Assembly (NCBI GenBank): GCA_012931725.1
Contig: CM022952.1
Coordinates: forward strand, 58,645,089 to 58,709,088
Source of the DNA: Litsea cubeba
Lineage: Eukaryota; Streptophyta; Magnoliopsida; Laurales; Lauraceae
Reading direction: 5' to 3'
Length of the DNA: 64,000 bases
Part shown: piece after piece, positions 1 to 9,945 of the stretch
Position numbering within the stretch: the stretch's first letter is position 1
Layout of the letters: each line of letters begins with the position of its first letter
Notes under the pieces: model-generated
What the model saw: the letters and a program-made list of their open reading frames with translations, nothing else
What the model was told of the DNA's origin: nothing
Databases searched by the model: none
Made by a program: the position numbers and the translations under genes

Positions 1-180
1 GCCATATAAATTAGGAAAAAATTTTTAAGGACTAAGAAACTAATCAAACTTGAAAACTAATCAAACTGGAATCATATCCTAATTACAACTCATTAAAATA
101 ATTGATTAAATAAAATAAGAAAAACCCTAAACTATCTGGGGCCCTACACATGTGGCTTTTGAGGTCTATATTGCATCAAT
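1..180 (+). repeat. Fragment of a dispersed LTR-like repeat, copy 1
   Basis: The segment aligns by eye with 9767-9945. Both carry an AT-rich block (AACTAATCAAACT or similar), then AAACCCTAAA or CCTAAATCTA, then GGGCCCTACACATGTG, and both end in GAGGTCTAT.TTGCATCAA. The ending resembles the 3' edge of a plant gypsy LTR. No partner LTR or TSD was found. Confidence 0.45.
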
Positions 181-819
181 GACGACTAATTGCTCATTCT
201 CCTGATGATCATCAATATCCCACTATTTAAATGCCCATACCAATAGTATATCCCGTCAGTACCAATACCTTATGCATCTAGCATTATCTAGCTAAAAATG
301 ATACTCAAATAATTTTCAGACAAACATCAGAGAGAAGAAAAAAATGAACGGAAAAACTGACGCAAGTACTATGTAATGCACAGCAAACTGAATGCACAGA
401 TTGATTGAGACTCTTTTCAACAATTGAGATATTTATCTGACAGAACCAAAAGCACAATTCGTTTTCTGTTAAATATGCATATACTCGTCTGTCAACTGTG
501 CTTTCTCTTTAACTGTTCATTTGTAAGGCATCAATGGATATTATATTTTGCTGCACTATCCATCTACATTACAGTACAGCAAAAGCCAACTCCATCAAAT
601 AATCCCAATCATCCAACTGGATCACACCAGATAAAAAATCTAGACATTGAAATATGGTTTCCACATAAATTTAACATCAAACAAACTGTACATTGCTGGG
701 GCCACTCATTGTATATGTTTTCTGCCAATGATTTGTTGCCCTGTATACATGCTGGTGAAAAGGTAGAAGTGCAATACGCCAGCATGTAACTACAATAAAA
801 ATCTAATAGAGAACATTAC
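1..819 (-). other. Start of the last SF3B3 intron, no exon seen
   Basis: This AT-rich stretch follows the donor at 819. No reading frame resembles the expected SF3B3 C-terminus. Bases 1-180 are related to 9767-9945 (shared features include a GGGCCCTACACATGTG block and a final GAGGTCTAT..TGCATCAA), which looks like the end of an LTR of a gypsy-type element. The rest, about 181-819, shows nothing I can name. Confidence 0.6.
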
Positions 820-1311
820 CTTGACTGGAAAGTAAGCAGACCGGAAAGCCATATGGTCCCTTCCGCACAAAGGTGGATGTTCCTGCCTCAAATGCATCTC
901 CAAATGGGAAAAGAAATCAACATCTTCCCTTGAAGTAAATGCAAGCAATGCCCCTAAGCTTCCCATCACAGTCCCATAAATGATGCACTCCCCACCTCCG
1001 GGTATAAGCGATGCCTTCTGCAAGCATGTTACAACATCACCCACATGGAATTGCACTATCTCTTCCACCTTGTTGGGAGCACCATTCAGCTTACCCTGTT
1101 CCCACTTTATCTTCCCACCCGTTGGATCTTCTTCGATCTCATCAGAAACATCCTGTGGCAAACGCACAAAATAAACATTCCCAAATTTGTCTGCTCCTGC
1201 CATAGTGTCAAAATCTATGTGATACGATGCTGTGAGCCATCTAGGCACGCAATCATCAGCAAATATGTACAGCTGGTTCTCGTCCCGTCTATATTTGCAA
1301 TAATGGAAAGA
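820..1311 (-). CDS. SF3B3: Splicing factor 3b subunit 3, second coding exon (164 codons)
   Basis: This exon continues SF3B3 within the C-terminal CPSF_A region. It starts right after an acceptor (TTTTTACAG|TCTTTCC) at 1311 and ends at AAG|GTAATG, with the intron beginning at 819. The 164 codons read SFHYCKYRRDENQLYIFADD through FRSAYFPVK without a stop, including the family-typical AGADKFGN and GTVMGSLGAL segments. Together with the first exon this gives 1168 residues. About 46 residues (the helical C-terminus) are missing, and no matching exon was found in 1-819, so the last exon must lie left of the window. Both boundaries are phase 0. The exon is separated from exon 1 by 28.6 kb. Sequence conservation and splice sites are intact, so I read it as the functional exon and not as a retro-copy. 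Confidence 0.95.
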
Positions 1312-1509
1312 CTGTAAAAAGGAACCAAGATATAGGCAGTCAGAAACAAAATTATGAAAACAATGCAATTTTTCAGTGGTCACATTCTCATAATGATAAT
1401 GGAGAAATGACAATAAAAAGATTTTAAAGATAAAGAGTAAAAAAAAACCCAAACCAACCCTACAATAACCAAGCAAAGAGAGAGGATATCTACAAGTTTA
1501 AACCGTGAT

Positions 1510-1705
1510 ATTGTAATTTCAGCTGGAACCATCACTTGCCAAAGGCTGCAACCATAGTAGCCATAGAAACAATACTTGTTCATATTACATAAATGTTTTG
1601 ATCAGAGGTATTTGTGAATTGGCACATAATCCCGTGGTATCTACCAAGTCCAGTTTAAAAAGTTCAATATGTTCTCAAGTTGCAATCAAATCAGGCTGCA
1701 ACCTG
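1510..1705 (+). repeat. Dispersed repeat shared with 9187-9375
   Basis: Both segments carry AACCATAGTA(G/T)CCAT, then ATGTT(T/C)TGATCAGAGG, GTGAATTGG or GGGAATTGG, then CCAGTTTAAAAAG/CCATTTAGAAAAG and TCAATATGTT. The order is the same and the divergence is substantial. No coding content. It is probably a fragment of an unidentified TE duplicated inside the intron. Confidence 0.5.
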
Positions 1706-1950
1706 ACACAATGATTTGAAACCAAACATTACACAATTGTAGACAACCACTTGCTCTAAAAGCTTAAGCTGACATAGAACGGTGTAATAATGTATATCAA
1801 GGTTACCCCCCAGCCGCGCACATGCGGGCTCATTCATGGGAATTACACCCTCCATGGGAGAATATATGGGCTCCGCACGGGAATCACACCCTCTGTGGGA
1901 GAATACGAGGCACAACAGCCCCGGGGATTCAAACACTCAACCTCCCGCTC

Positions 1951-2260
1951 GGATACCAAGTTGTAACTCTAGATCCTCTTAGATCTAGGGTTTTATCAAG
2001 AAGTGTCCAACAAATACCAATGACAAAGAAATTGGAAAAGAAGAAGAAATAGAAGAAAACCCAGAACAGTCAAATAACCTCTTAGGTTGGACGACCCTTG
2101 TTTTACTGTTATTTCACTATTTCTGAGAATTACAAAAAAGCCCCTCAAGTTTCTAGTATTTGCATAAAACCCCTTGGCACAACACAAAATTATAAATAAG
2201 TCCTTTACTCTGACTATTAACAACCACCACCAACACATACCTTCTTACATTGGTCTTTGG
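1951..2260 (-). mobile_element. Decayed LTR with primer-binding-site-like motif
   Basis: On the minus strand an LTR-like sequence ends in CTAGAGTTACA (at about 1966) and is followed by ACTTGGTATCCGAGC, one base from the TGGTATCAGAGC motif that copia elements and TRIMs use as the initiator-tRNA-Met primer-binding site. The outer LTR edge and a TSD could not be fixed. About 250 bases of apparent internal sequence follow to the left (1700-1950). It is the only PBS-like signal in the intron oriented with SF3B3. Confidence 0.4.
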
Positions 2261-2318
2261 ATTCAGGGCGAAGAATCAAAATCCAGAGAATGGCAGAAAA
2301 CATGTAATTTCTCAGTCA

Positions 2319-3769
2319 CATGGTTTAAAATCTCGGTATCGGTCGCGGTATCGGCCGGGCCGAAAAATGATATCGTCGCGGATATCGTCGCGGATATCGG
2401 TCCGTCGCGGTCGTCGCGGTGTGAATTTTTTTTTAATCCAAAAAAATTCGCAAAAATATCCAAAAAATCCAGAATATTAGAAAATGCTGGAAAACTATAT
2501 TTTTTTTCATTAGTAACAACATTAAATCAAAATCTCGGTCACCTTAAGTTATGAGTCATGTCTGTGTCGCTGTTCGCTTTCTTCTCTAGTATTTCATATA
2601 ATGCGACCATTATTGATGCTCATGATCAATTTATTAGTGTAAAATATAAGAAAATAAAGATAAGTAGATAACAAACATATCAATCATCATTTAATACTAA
2701 CTCAATCATCAAATTAGTTGTGAAATTCATGACCATGAAGATAATATATTAAAATCTGAAACATGATAGTGAGATAGATAGAGGGGCATATAAAGGTCGT
2801 TGGGGATCATGTGGTGGTGGGGGAAGCCTCCCTTGCTCAATTAATATCTGTTCGATAGATATTATTGGTGTTGGTGAAGGGGGTACCCAATTAGGGTAAT
2901 ATGAATAATTCATATGATGTTCATACATGGCACCTTGTTGGCCAACATAACCCCCATGATGACCATGAGTACCTTCCCCCACTCCATGAATCATTAAAAG
3001 AACATATTTGTGATGAAATTTCAAAAAAAAAAAAGATATATTTTTATTATAATATTAAAAATTTTGAAATTTAAAAAATTAAAAATATATATACAAAATC
3101 ATGTGTATGAGTAGATCTAGCATGAAAGTATATAGATCTAGCTTAGTTCTAAGTGAAGAACACAACACAAGTGACATTCTCATGATTTTAATGCTTCATT
3201 TAAAAAAAAACACATAAATACATAATAAATCCAAAAATAAAAAAATTGAGAAAAAATTCAAAATCATGTGTATGAGTAGTAGATCTAGCATGAAAGTATA
3301 TAGATCTAACTTAGTTTTAAGTGAACAATACAACACAAATGACATTCTCATGATTTCCATGCTTCATCTAAAAAAAAAAATAAACACATAAATACATAAT
3401 AAAATGCTTTAAGATGATTTTCTCTTAAATAATTTTTTCTTGAAGAAAATATGCAAGAGGGACGTGTGAATGTGTGGCTGCTGCTCTAAGGTATTTGGAT
3501 ATGAGAGGAGAGGGGAAGAAGATGAAAAATATGAAAAAAATTAGGGTTAGTGTTTTTTTAAGGGATATCGGCCGATATTTTGAAAATATCGGCCGATATC
3601 TCGTTACGGCCGAGACGAAGTTCATCTCGGCCGATATATACCGATATTTTGGGGATTTTTGGCCGATATTTTCGAAACCGATATCTCAGTCCGATATCGT
3701 ACCGGTTCCGGCCGATACCGGTTCGTACCGGCCGATACGAACCGGTATCGGCCGATTTTTTAATCCATG
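2319..3769. mobile_element. DNA transposon with 8-bp TSD, hAT-like, non-autonomous
   Basis: The ends are imperfect inverted repeats (CATGGTTTAAAATCTCGG on the left; CATGGATTAAAAAATCGG on the right, reversed). The element is flanked by the direct repeat CTCAGTCA (2311-2318 and 3770-3777), an 8-bp target duplication typical of hAT elements. Both subterminal regions are packed with CGATATCGG/GGCCGATA motifs, many of them palindromic. Inside, a short minus-strand frame (2749-3024) encodes a His/Tyr/Pro-rich peptide that could be the tail of a lost transposase. Family assignment beyond the TSD length is uncertain. Confidence 0.65.
3097..3405. repeat. Two tandem copies of a roughly 160-bp unit inside the hAT-like element
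   Basis: The segments 3097-3230 and 3262-3405 both run from AAAATCATGTGTATGAGTAG through TAGATCTAGCATGAAAGTAT and GACATTCTCATGATTT to CACATAAATACATAATAAA. They differ by scattered substitutions and small indels. They are non-coding and lie just inside the right subterminal region. Confidence 0.75.
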
Positions 3770-3777
3770 CTCAGTCA

Positions 3778-4444
3778 TAGATTGGAATCAATGTAATTTA
3801 GAAATCCATTTACAGTGAAAAGCATATAAAAGAATCAGAGAAACAAGATTCAACTGCTCCCAACTTCTGCTAATCTCCTAAAATAAAGATATAATAAGCC
3901 AATAATGAAACATACATAATTAAGAAATTGAATGAGCAAGATTATTACAGATTGTGCACTGCACACCAATCAGTAGCAGAGTCAAGATTTTCTTATACGG
4001 AGGACAAGCTGTGATCAACCAATAATATCTTATATTTATTAACTAATCATCAAAAAATGAATTTATATCTTCATTTTCGGAAAAAAAAAAGTAATTTATC
4101 TTTTGTAGGTTTTTTAATATCATTTCAAAAAAAAAAAATCTAAACTTGAATCCAATTTTTTGAGACTTTATGAAAGTAGTTAAAGTGCAAAATACTAGGA
4201 CTCATGAAAATGAATACAAACCACTCAAGATAATCATTTTCAACTTGTTTTAGCACTAGAGTGGTACCTTATTCCAATCAAAGTAGGACCCATTTTGGAT
4301 TGATTACATGGAAATCAATCTACCCATAATTATTAATGAAATTTCACTAGTTGTTAATTGTGACAGTTTGACAGGACACAAAGGTGTGGTAGGCATAAAT
4401 GCTTGAGAGCATTGAAAGTCCATTCACCAAGTCATGATAAAGTC
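3778..4444. other. Intron sequence between two elements, no gene
   Basis: This is ordinary AT-rich intron sequence that continues across the hAT-like insertion. Its right end carries the left copy of a 25-bp tandem duplication (AGTCCATTCACCAAGTCATG..., about 4418-4442) whose second copy lies beyond the Tat element at 8781-8805. No coding frame or RNA gene is seen. Confidence 0.6.
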
Positions 4445-4992
4445 TGATGAGTCAGGCCCAAATGAACCAACAAGTAGGATGAGTCAGGTCAGAATAACCC
4501 AACCAGAAATGAGCCAGGGTCCAAATCTATGGAGGTCCGATTGATCCATTCAGGTCTGGGTCCAGATCCACATACTTTGGCCACGTCAAGGATACCACGT
4601 CGCTTCGGAAGAAGTCCTCTCCTTACCCGCCTTTACCAATTCATGCGGAGAAGATCTCACCTGCCTCCACCTGCCTCGTCCCACGAGGGCAGCTCTAAGG
4701 CTCCAAAGAGACGTTGCATTAAAGTCGTCCCCATATATTAGGGGAAGACTACAAATAGGAGAACCCTCTCATCACTTGAGGGGCAATTAAATGTCTTTCA
4801 CTTTTTCCTAAGCTTGTAACCCTTTTACGCTCATCAAAGATCACCAGGCAATCCCTGCCTTTATGAAGTGGATGTAGGTCACACAGACCGAACCACTATA
4901 AATTCCCTTTCTCTCTCTCATTTATTCACCGCATTTATTATTGCATTTATCACTTGACGGGTGGTGTCCGAAACATATTTTTGGCATCATCA
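4445..4992 (+). repeat. 5' LTR of the gag-only Tat element
   Basis: The 548-bp LTR begins TGATGAGTCAGGCCC and ends GGCATCATCA. A TATA-like ACTATAAATTCC lies near 4898. It matches 8238-8778 over its full length, apart from a 10-bp insertion near 4668 and smaller differences. Confidence 0.92.
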
Positions 4993-5060
4993 ATTTGGCA
5001 CCGTCTGTGGGGACGAAAACAAAGCTAAAGTTCTCACTTCACACATCTTCTTTTGAAATT

Positions 5061-6545
5061 ATGGTGCTCAGCACGAGATCGGCGAGACGGGAGGATAATC
5101 CCACTCAAGATGGGCGCCCAACAGGCCCAGGACCTTCCAGGCGCCCAGACTCCCCCAGGCGGGGAGAGGATGTTCCTCCACCGAATGACCCTGCCCCAAA
5201 TGCTCCTGCTCCCACTCCTCAACAAATGATGGAGACTATGCAGCAGCTGGTAGCCCAAAACCAGCAGATCTTACAACTCGTGCCTGCGGGGCAGGGAGGA
5301 GCTCAGTTTGGAGGAGCACCGCAAGGAGCACCCCAGGGAGGAGCACCGCAAGAAGCACCGCCCCCGGGGCATCCAACTGCTCCACGCCGAGGAGCACCTC
5401 GCCCGGGCGTCCACCTCCATGGCACCCAGGGGAGCCTGGGCCCCTGAAGGAGCTTGGGCACCCAGGGAGTTCCCCAGGGCGCCCCTCACGGAGTGCTCCT
5501 GATGGACCCTCACGGTCGCGCCCACCACCAAGTGCCCCTGCCTCCAGGAGGGGGACCCAATCATGGTGGAATTCCACCCCCTCCCTCTGCCTCTAATGGG
5601 GAGGATTTCCAAGAGGAGGGGAGTGAAAACCAAAGCATGGAGGAGGGGAGCTATTTTCCTGACCTATCTAGGGAAGCTCCCAATCGCTGGGACGAAAAGA
5701 TCAAAGAGATGCAGAATCAGCTGGGAGACTTCTACAACGCCATGACGCAAGCACCAGAGACTGTAGATCACCTAGTCGGGCGAACGGACACACCGTTCAA
5801 ACCAGATGTGGCAAACTACCCAATTCCCCGGAAGTTCAAGATGCCGTCCATGGAGACCTTTGATGGAAGAAAAGATCCATTGGACCACCTGGAGACGTAC
5901 AAAACAAAAATGCAGCTGCATAATATCCCCGATGAGATTATGTGCAGGGCATTCCCAACAACACGGAAGGGTTCTGCCCGCCTGTGGTTTGCCAGTCTCG
6001 CCCCAGCCTCCATCGCCACCTTTGGGGAGTTGAGCAAGTCCTTCGTGTCACATTTCATCGGAGGACGCCGCCACCAGAAGCCTGCCACACACCTGTTCAG
6101 CATAAAGCAAGATACAAATGAAAGCCTCAGGAGTTACCTCACTCGTTTTAACGAGGAGGTACTTCAAATTGAAGAGCCCGACGACAAGGTGTCCATGACA
6201 GCCTTCCTCGGAGGTCTCCGCTCATCGAGCTTCCTTTTCTCAGTGATGAAACGCCCGCCAAAAAGCATGTCAGAGCTACTAGCAAAGGCTCAGAAGTATA
6301 TAAATGCTGAAGATACCACAAGGGCCAGGCGAGGGGAGTCCTCCAGAGCAATGACAACGGGAAGGGGCGAGACAGAGAGGAAAGGAAGGATACAAGCAAC
6401 AAGCAAAGCAGGACAGAGAGGCTACCTGTCAGAGACCAACTCGGTCCTGCTCCGCAGAGAGACAGACAAGCATTCACTCCTCGCAATGCAGCAGTTGAAC
6501 ACATTACCAGGGAGCGCGGAACTGTTGAAAAGGTATTACCAGCAA
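5061..6545 (+). pseudogene. Tat-type gag, broken
   Basis: Gag forms the particle that packages the element's RNA. The frame starts at MVLSTRSARRED (5061), shortly after the leader. A Pro/Gly/Gln-rich N-terminal part (MMETMQQLVAQNQQILQLV) is cut by an in-frame TGA at 5445-5447 and resumes in the same frame. The retrotransposon gag domain follows at about 5820-6310 (FDGRKDPLDHLETYKTKMQ, WFASLAPASIATFGELSKSF, SLRSYLTRFNEEVLQI, MSELLAKAQKYINAED). Near 6345 the reading frame shifts, since the next recognisable gag words (FTPRNAAVEH) are in another frame. The sequence then jumps to what looks like the last codons of a pol gene (LKRYYQQYRK, about 6517-6550). I infer an internal deletion from the gag end to the pol end. 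No protease aspartate motif is present. Confidence 0.8.
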
Positions 6546-6839
6546 TACCGTAAGAGAGTCAAAGTAGTGAGGGTTTGGGGGCTTGATTTTTTCAACTTTG
6601 TTTCGATTAATGTTGTTTAGCACTAAACAATGGATTAATAAAATCATTTTTTATCAGTGCTACAAATTGTTAAAAAAAAAAGTCCCCTGCCCTCTAATCA
6701 CTCTCAAAGTTGTCCTTGGCATCACCATCATCATCGACATCATCAGAACTGCCACTACAATCATCAAGCGCCTCAGTCGGCACGAAGCCTACGAGGTCAA
6801 TATCTGAGAAAGCAGTTCTCTCATGTACCGCCCCAATCA

Positions 6840-7370
6840 CTGTCTCCACAACGGTCTCTCTGAGCATCACCCTCTCACGGGTCTGTACAAGCTCAGCCTC
6901 ATTGAGCGAAGCCCTCTCGCAGGTCTTCAGAAGCTCACCTCAATTGAGCGAAGCCCTCTCGCGGGTCTTCAGAAGCTCACCTCATTGAGCGAAGCCCTCT
7001 CGCGGGTCTTCAGAAGCTCACCTCATTGAACGAAGCCCTCTCGCGGGTCTTCAGAAGCTCACCTCATTGAGCGAAGCCCTCTCGCGGGTCTTCACAAGCT
7101 CAACTTCACTGAGCGAAGCCCTCTCAAGGTCCTTCACAAGCTCAGCCTCTGCCTTGGCCGCCCTCTCTTAGGCTGCTAAGAGTTCGGTCTCAAGCCTGGT
7201 CGCCCTCTCGCGGGCCGCCGAAAGATCAACCTCGGAAGCCCTTCCAGCTAGGGCAACCCTCTCCTCAGCCTGAGAAGCTCTCTCATTTTCCGCGCTGCAG
7301 CGACTACGCCCGCGCCCGCTATGCAGCCTAGTATCTGGAGCATTTTTTCTAGCAAGTTGCGGGCTCATCT
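6840..7370 (-). pseudogene. Antisense coiled-coil gene remnant of the Tat element
   Basis: On the strand opposite to gag, the 3' interior encodes a coiled coil made of degenerate 14-residue (two-heptad) repeats such as EAELVKTRERASLN, produced by a 41/42-bp tandem array (about 6886-7140). Upstream the frame continues as 7368-7168 (MSPQLARKNAPDTRL ... ASEVDLSAARERATRLE). Copies of 41 bp shift the frame, and copies ending in TTC TGA introduce stops, so the gene is dead. Several Tat-clade elements carry a gene in reverse orientation between pol and the 3' LTR, and the Tat element at 41144-54528 has one with a coiled coil, which supports this reading. Confidence 0.6.
6886..7140. repeat. 41/42-bp tandem array (six copies)
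   Basis: Six adjacent units begin AAGCTCA..CTCATTGAGCGAAGC and end GGGTCTTCAG. Unit lengths read 42, 42, 41, 41, 41 and 42. The 42-bp form equals 14 codons on the minus strand. Confidence 0.85.
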
Positions 7371-7614
7371 TCTTCTTCTGGGATGACCCATCAGAAGTTA
7401 CAGAGGGGCAGAGTCCAGATCCTCGGAGTAGGAATTTACATATGCTAAGGGGGAGACAAATGGGCCTACCAATTTGCAGGATGCCAAAAGTTTCAAAACT
7501 TTATATCATGCACTTCGCAGAGGGGGTCCGGGGGTGTCCCTCGGCAGGGGTCGAGCTGAAATATCAAAACAGATCTGAAATAGAAACTGTCCTGCCGTAC
7601 CAGGGGACTCCCTC

Positions 7615-7960
7615 CTGAGTCCTGGGCGCCCAAACCACTCTTCCCCGGGCGTTCCAAGGCCCTGGGCGCCCAGGCTCCCCCGGGCGCCCAGGCCCTCACT
7701 CCCCCTGGCGCCCAAGCTCCCCCAGGTGCCCAGGCTCCCCTAGGGCGCCCAGGCCCTCACTCCCCCAGGCGCCCAAGCTCTCCCTGGCGCCCAAGCTCCC
7801 CCAGGCGCCCAGGCCCTCACTCCCCCGGGCGCCCAAGTCTGGAGAGCGCCCAGGCTCCCCCGGGCGCCCAGGCTTCTCCAGGTTCCGAAGCTCCCCAGGG
7901 CGCCCAGGCCATAACTCCCTCGGGTGTCCCGACCTCTTCGGGAGCCCAGGCCCTTTTGGG
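7615..7960. repeat. GC-rich degenerate minisatellite (GGCGCCCAGGCTCCCCC type)
   Basis: Short units built from GGGCGCCCAGGC, CTCCCCC and CCTCACTCCCCC recur about fifteen times with irregular spacing. On the minus strand they keep a frame rich in GAWAPG-like repeats. Similar words in reverse complement occur in the element's own gag N-terminus (about 5400-5520). Confidence 0.75.
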
Positions 7961-8237
7961 CCCCATAGCCTTCCACACTCCCGCCAGGCAACTCCCGTTG
8001 GCAAACCAGCACCTACAGCTTGCGACTCCCATCTTGATGTACAGGTGCCCACTGAGATCACTGATCCTCCACCACAGATAAGGTGGAGCCATGAGGACTC
8101 TCCCAGATACATATCCACAACAACTGACAGGATTAAAACGAGAAAAGAGGGAAAAGATTTTGGAGGGAGAAGAGACCTGAATCTACCAAATGCCCCCCTT
8201 TCAAACATTATTTGTGCACAGGGCATTGAGGGGCAAA

Positions 8238-8778
8238 TGATGAGTCAGGCCCAAATGACCCAACAAGTATGATTAGTCAAGTCAGAATAACCCAACCAGA
8301 AATGAGCCAGGGTCCAAATCTATGGAGGTCCGATTGATCCATTCGGGTCCGGGTCCGGGTCCAGATCCACATACTTTGGCCACGTGAAGGATACCACGTT
8401 GCTTCGGAAGAAGTCCTCTCCTTACCCGCTTTTACCAATTCGTGCGGAGAAGATCTCACCTGCCTCGTCCCTCGAGGGCAGCTCTAAGGCTATAAAGAGA
8501 CGTTGCATTAAAGTCGTCCCCATCTGTTAGGGGAAGACTACAAATAGGAGAACCCTCTCATCACTTAAGGGGCAATTAATGTCTTTCATTTTTTCCTAAG
8601 CGTGTAACCCTTTTACGTTCATCAAAGATCACCAGGCAATCCCTGCCTTTATGAAGTGGATGTAGGTCACACAGACCGAACCACTATAAATTCCGTTTCT
8701 CTCTCATTTATTTACCGCATTTATTATTGCATTTATCACTTGACTGGTGGTGTCCGAAACATATTTTTGGCATCATCA
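8238..8778 (+). repeat. 3' LTR of the gag-only Tat element
   Basis: The 541-bp LTR is preceded by a purine-rich tract (GAGGGGCAAA, about 8228-8237) that can serve as the polypurine tract. It carries an extra GGGTCC unit near 8345 relative to the 5' LTR. Confidence 0.92.
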
Positions 8779-9186
8779 AAGTCCATTTACCAAGTCATGA
8801 TAAAAGTGTACTCTGAAAGGGCAAATGATATCATAATGCAAAGTAGGAGTCTGACTCCTCTATGTTTCTCACTCACACTTCCGTGATGTGAAACTCCACA
8901 ATCCATTCAAAATAAATGCATTCCCCTTAAGTGGACTTGACCCAAGGTTAGCTCCAATAGAAGTTGGTCTTACCATGAGATGAAGCTTGGATTTTCAATA
9001 AGTGTGACCTACTATGGAGATCCACTCCCCTCATTGAAGAGCAAGTGAGACACTAAAAGAAGAGGAGACGATAGAGAAAGGGGAAGAGAGGGGGGTGTGG
9101 CGGGACCCCTCAACACCAATCAAAATCAGAGAAAATATGGAAAGACTCCCCACCAGTAATGCTTGCTTAAATCTTGTAATGAAGAA

Positions 9187-9375
9187 TAGCAGTTCCAACC
9201 TCCCAGCTACAACCATAGTATCCATCCAAAAATACTCGTTCAAGTGGCATACATGTTCTGATCAGAGGAATGTGGGAATTGGTTCATAACCCAGTGGTAA
9301 TCAAGTCCATTTAGAAAAGCTCAATATGTTTTGCAAGTTACAATTCAAATCATGTTGCAACTTTACCACTGACAT
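9187..9375 (+). repeat. Dispersed repeat shared with 1510-1705
   Basis: This is the second copy of the repeat described at 1510-1705. It lies about 400 bp left of the second copy of the LTR-like fragment (9767-9945), suggesting that both belong to one larger element whose other parts are scattered. Confidence 0.5.
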
Positions 9376-9766
9376 TGTCATTGATTGTTGGTGCATCTCT
9401 AGCCTGATTGGCATCCAATATGTAAAAAGGCAAATATGGCCATCAAGGTAGATATCAGAAAAGCTATACCCTTGAATTTGTCAAACATCGGTGCGAAGGA
9501 GTAGCATGTGCAATTAACTGGGCAATAAGTATTGCATGTACCCTTGGAAGATCACAAACGATCTAGAGGAGGGACATGGCTTGTGAAACTACAGTTTTGA
9601 TGCAGGCCCTAGTGTTATGGCTTGAATGGAAGTGCCGAAGCACAATTTATGCCGAAGTGCATGTCCAAAGACACTTCAAAAGTCTCCGCAGAGACGATAA
9701 CGAAGACGCACCTCAATGGGACAACCCAATTCAATTAATCAACTATCTGAATAATTCTTCACTACA

Positions 9767-9945
9767 ATGCCATATAACTAAGAAAGATAACTTAGGGCCT
9801 AAAAAATCTAATTAATCTAGGAAACTAAATAAAATGGAAACCTAATCCTAATTATAATATTTAAAGAAACTAATGACATAAAAATAAATTCCTAAATCTA
9901 CGTGGGCCCTACACATGTGCCCATGAGGTCTATGCTGCATCAAGT
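9767..9945 (+). repeat. Fragment of a dispersed LTR-like repeat, copy 2
   Basis: This is the counterpart of 1-180, with the same order of blocks and the same end (GAGGTCTATGCTGCATCAAG). It is diverged by many substitutions and small indels from the first copy, so both are old. Confidence 0.45.

Larger units (their letters stand above)
4445..8778 (+). mobile_element. Tat-type gypsy LTR retrotransposon, gag-only derivative (TR-GAG-like)
   Basis: The element has two LTRs (4445-4992 and 8238-8778), TGATG...CATCA ends, and the 5-bp target duplication AAGTC (4440-4444 and 8779-8783). The PBS-proximal leader TTTGGCACCGTCTGTGGGGA is of the kind seen in Tat-clade elements. The 3.2-kb interior contains gag remnants, no protease, RT, RNase H or integrase, and an antisense coiled-coil remnant. 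Such gag-only LTR elements are known as TR-GAG or LARD-like and would need proteins from a full Tat element. The LTRs differ by about two dozen substitutions plus several indels by my reading, so this insertion is clearly older than the Tat element at 41144-54528. Confidence 0.9.

Noticed and set aside
424..789. 121-codon plus-strand frame in the last SF3B3 intron
   Set aside because: The frame is AT-rich with no recognisable domain, no homologous word, and it lies in an intron of a minus-strand gene.
1940..1970. tRNA gene on the minus strand
   Set aside because: TTGGTATCCGAGC and TTTGAATCCCC superficially recall tRNA boxes, but no cloverleaf can be drawn. The position at an LTR end fits a primer-binding site.
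4416..4444. 25-30-bp target duplication for the Tat element
   Set aside because: LTR elements of this class make 5-bp duplications, and AAGTC meets that exactly. The longer repeat is better read as a tandem pair at the target.
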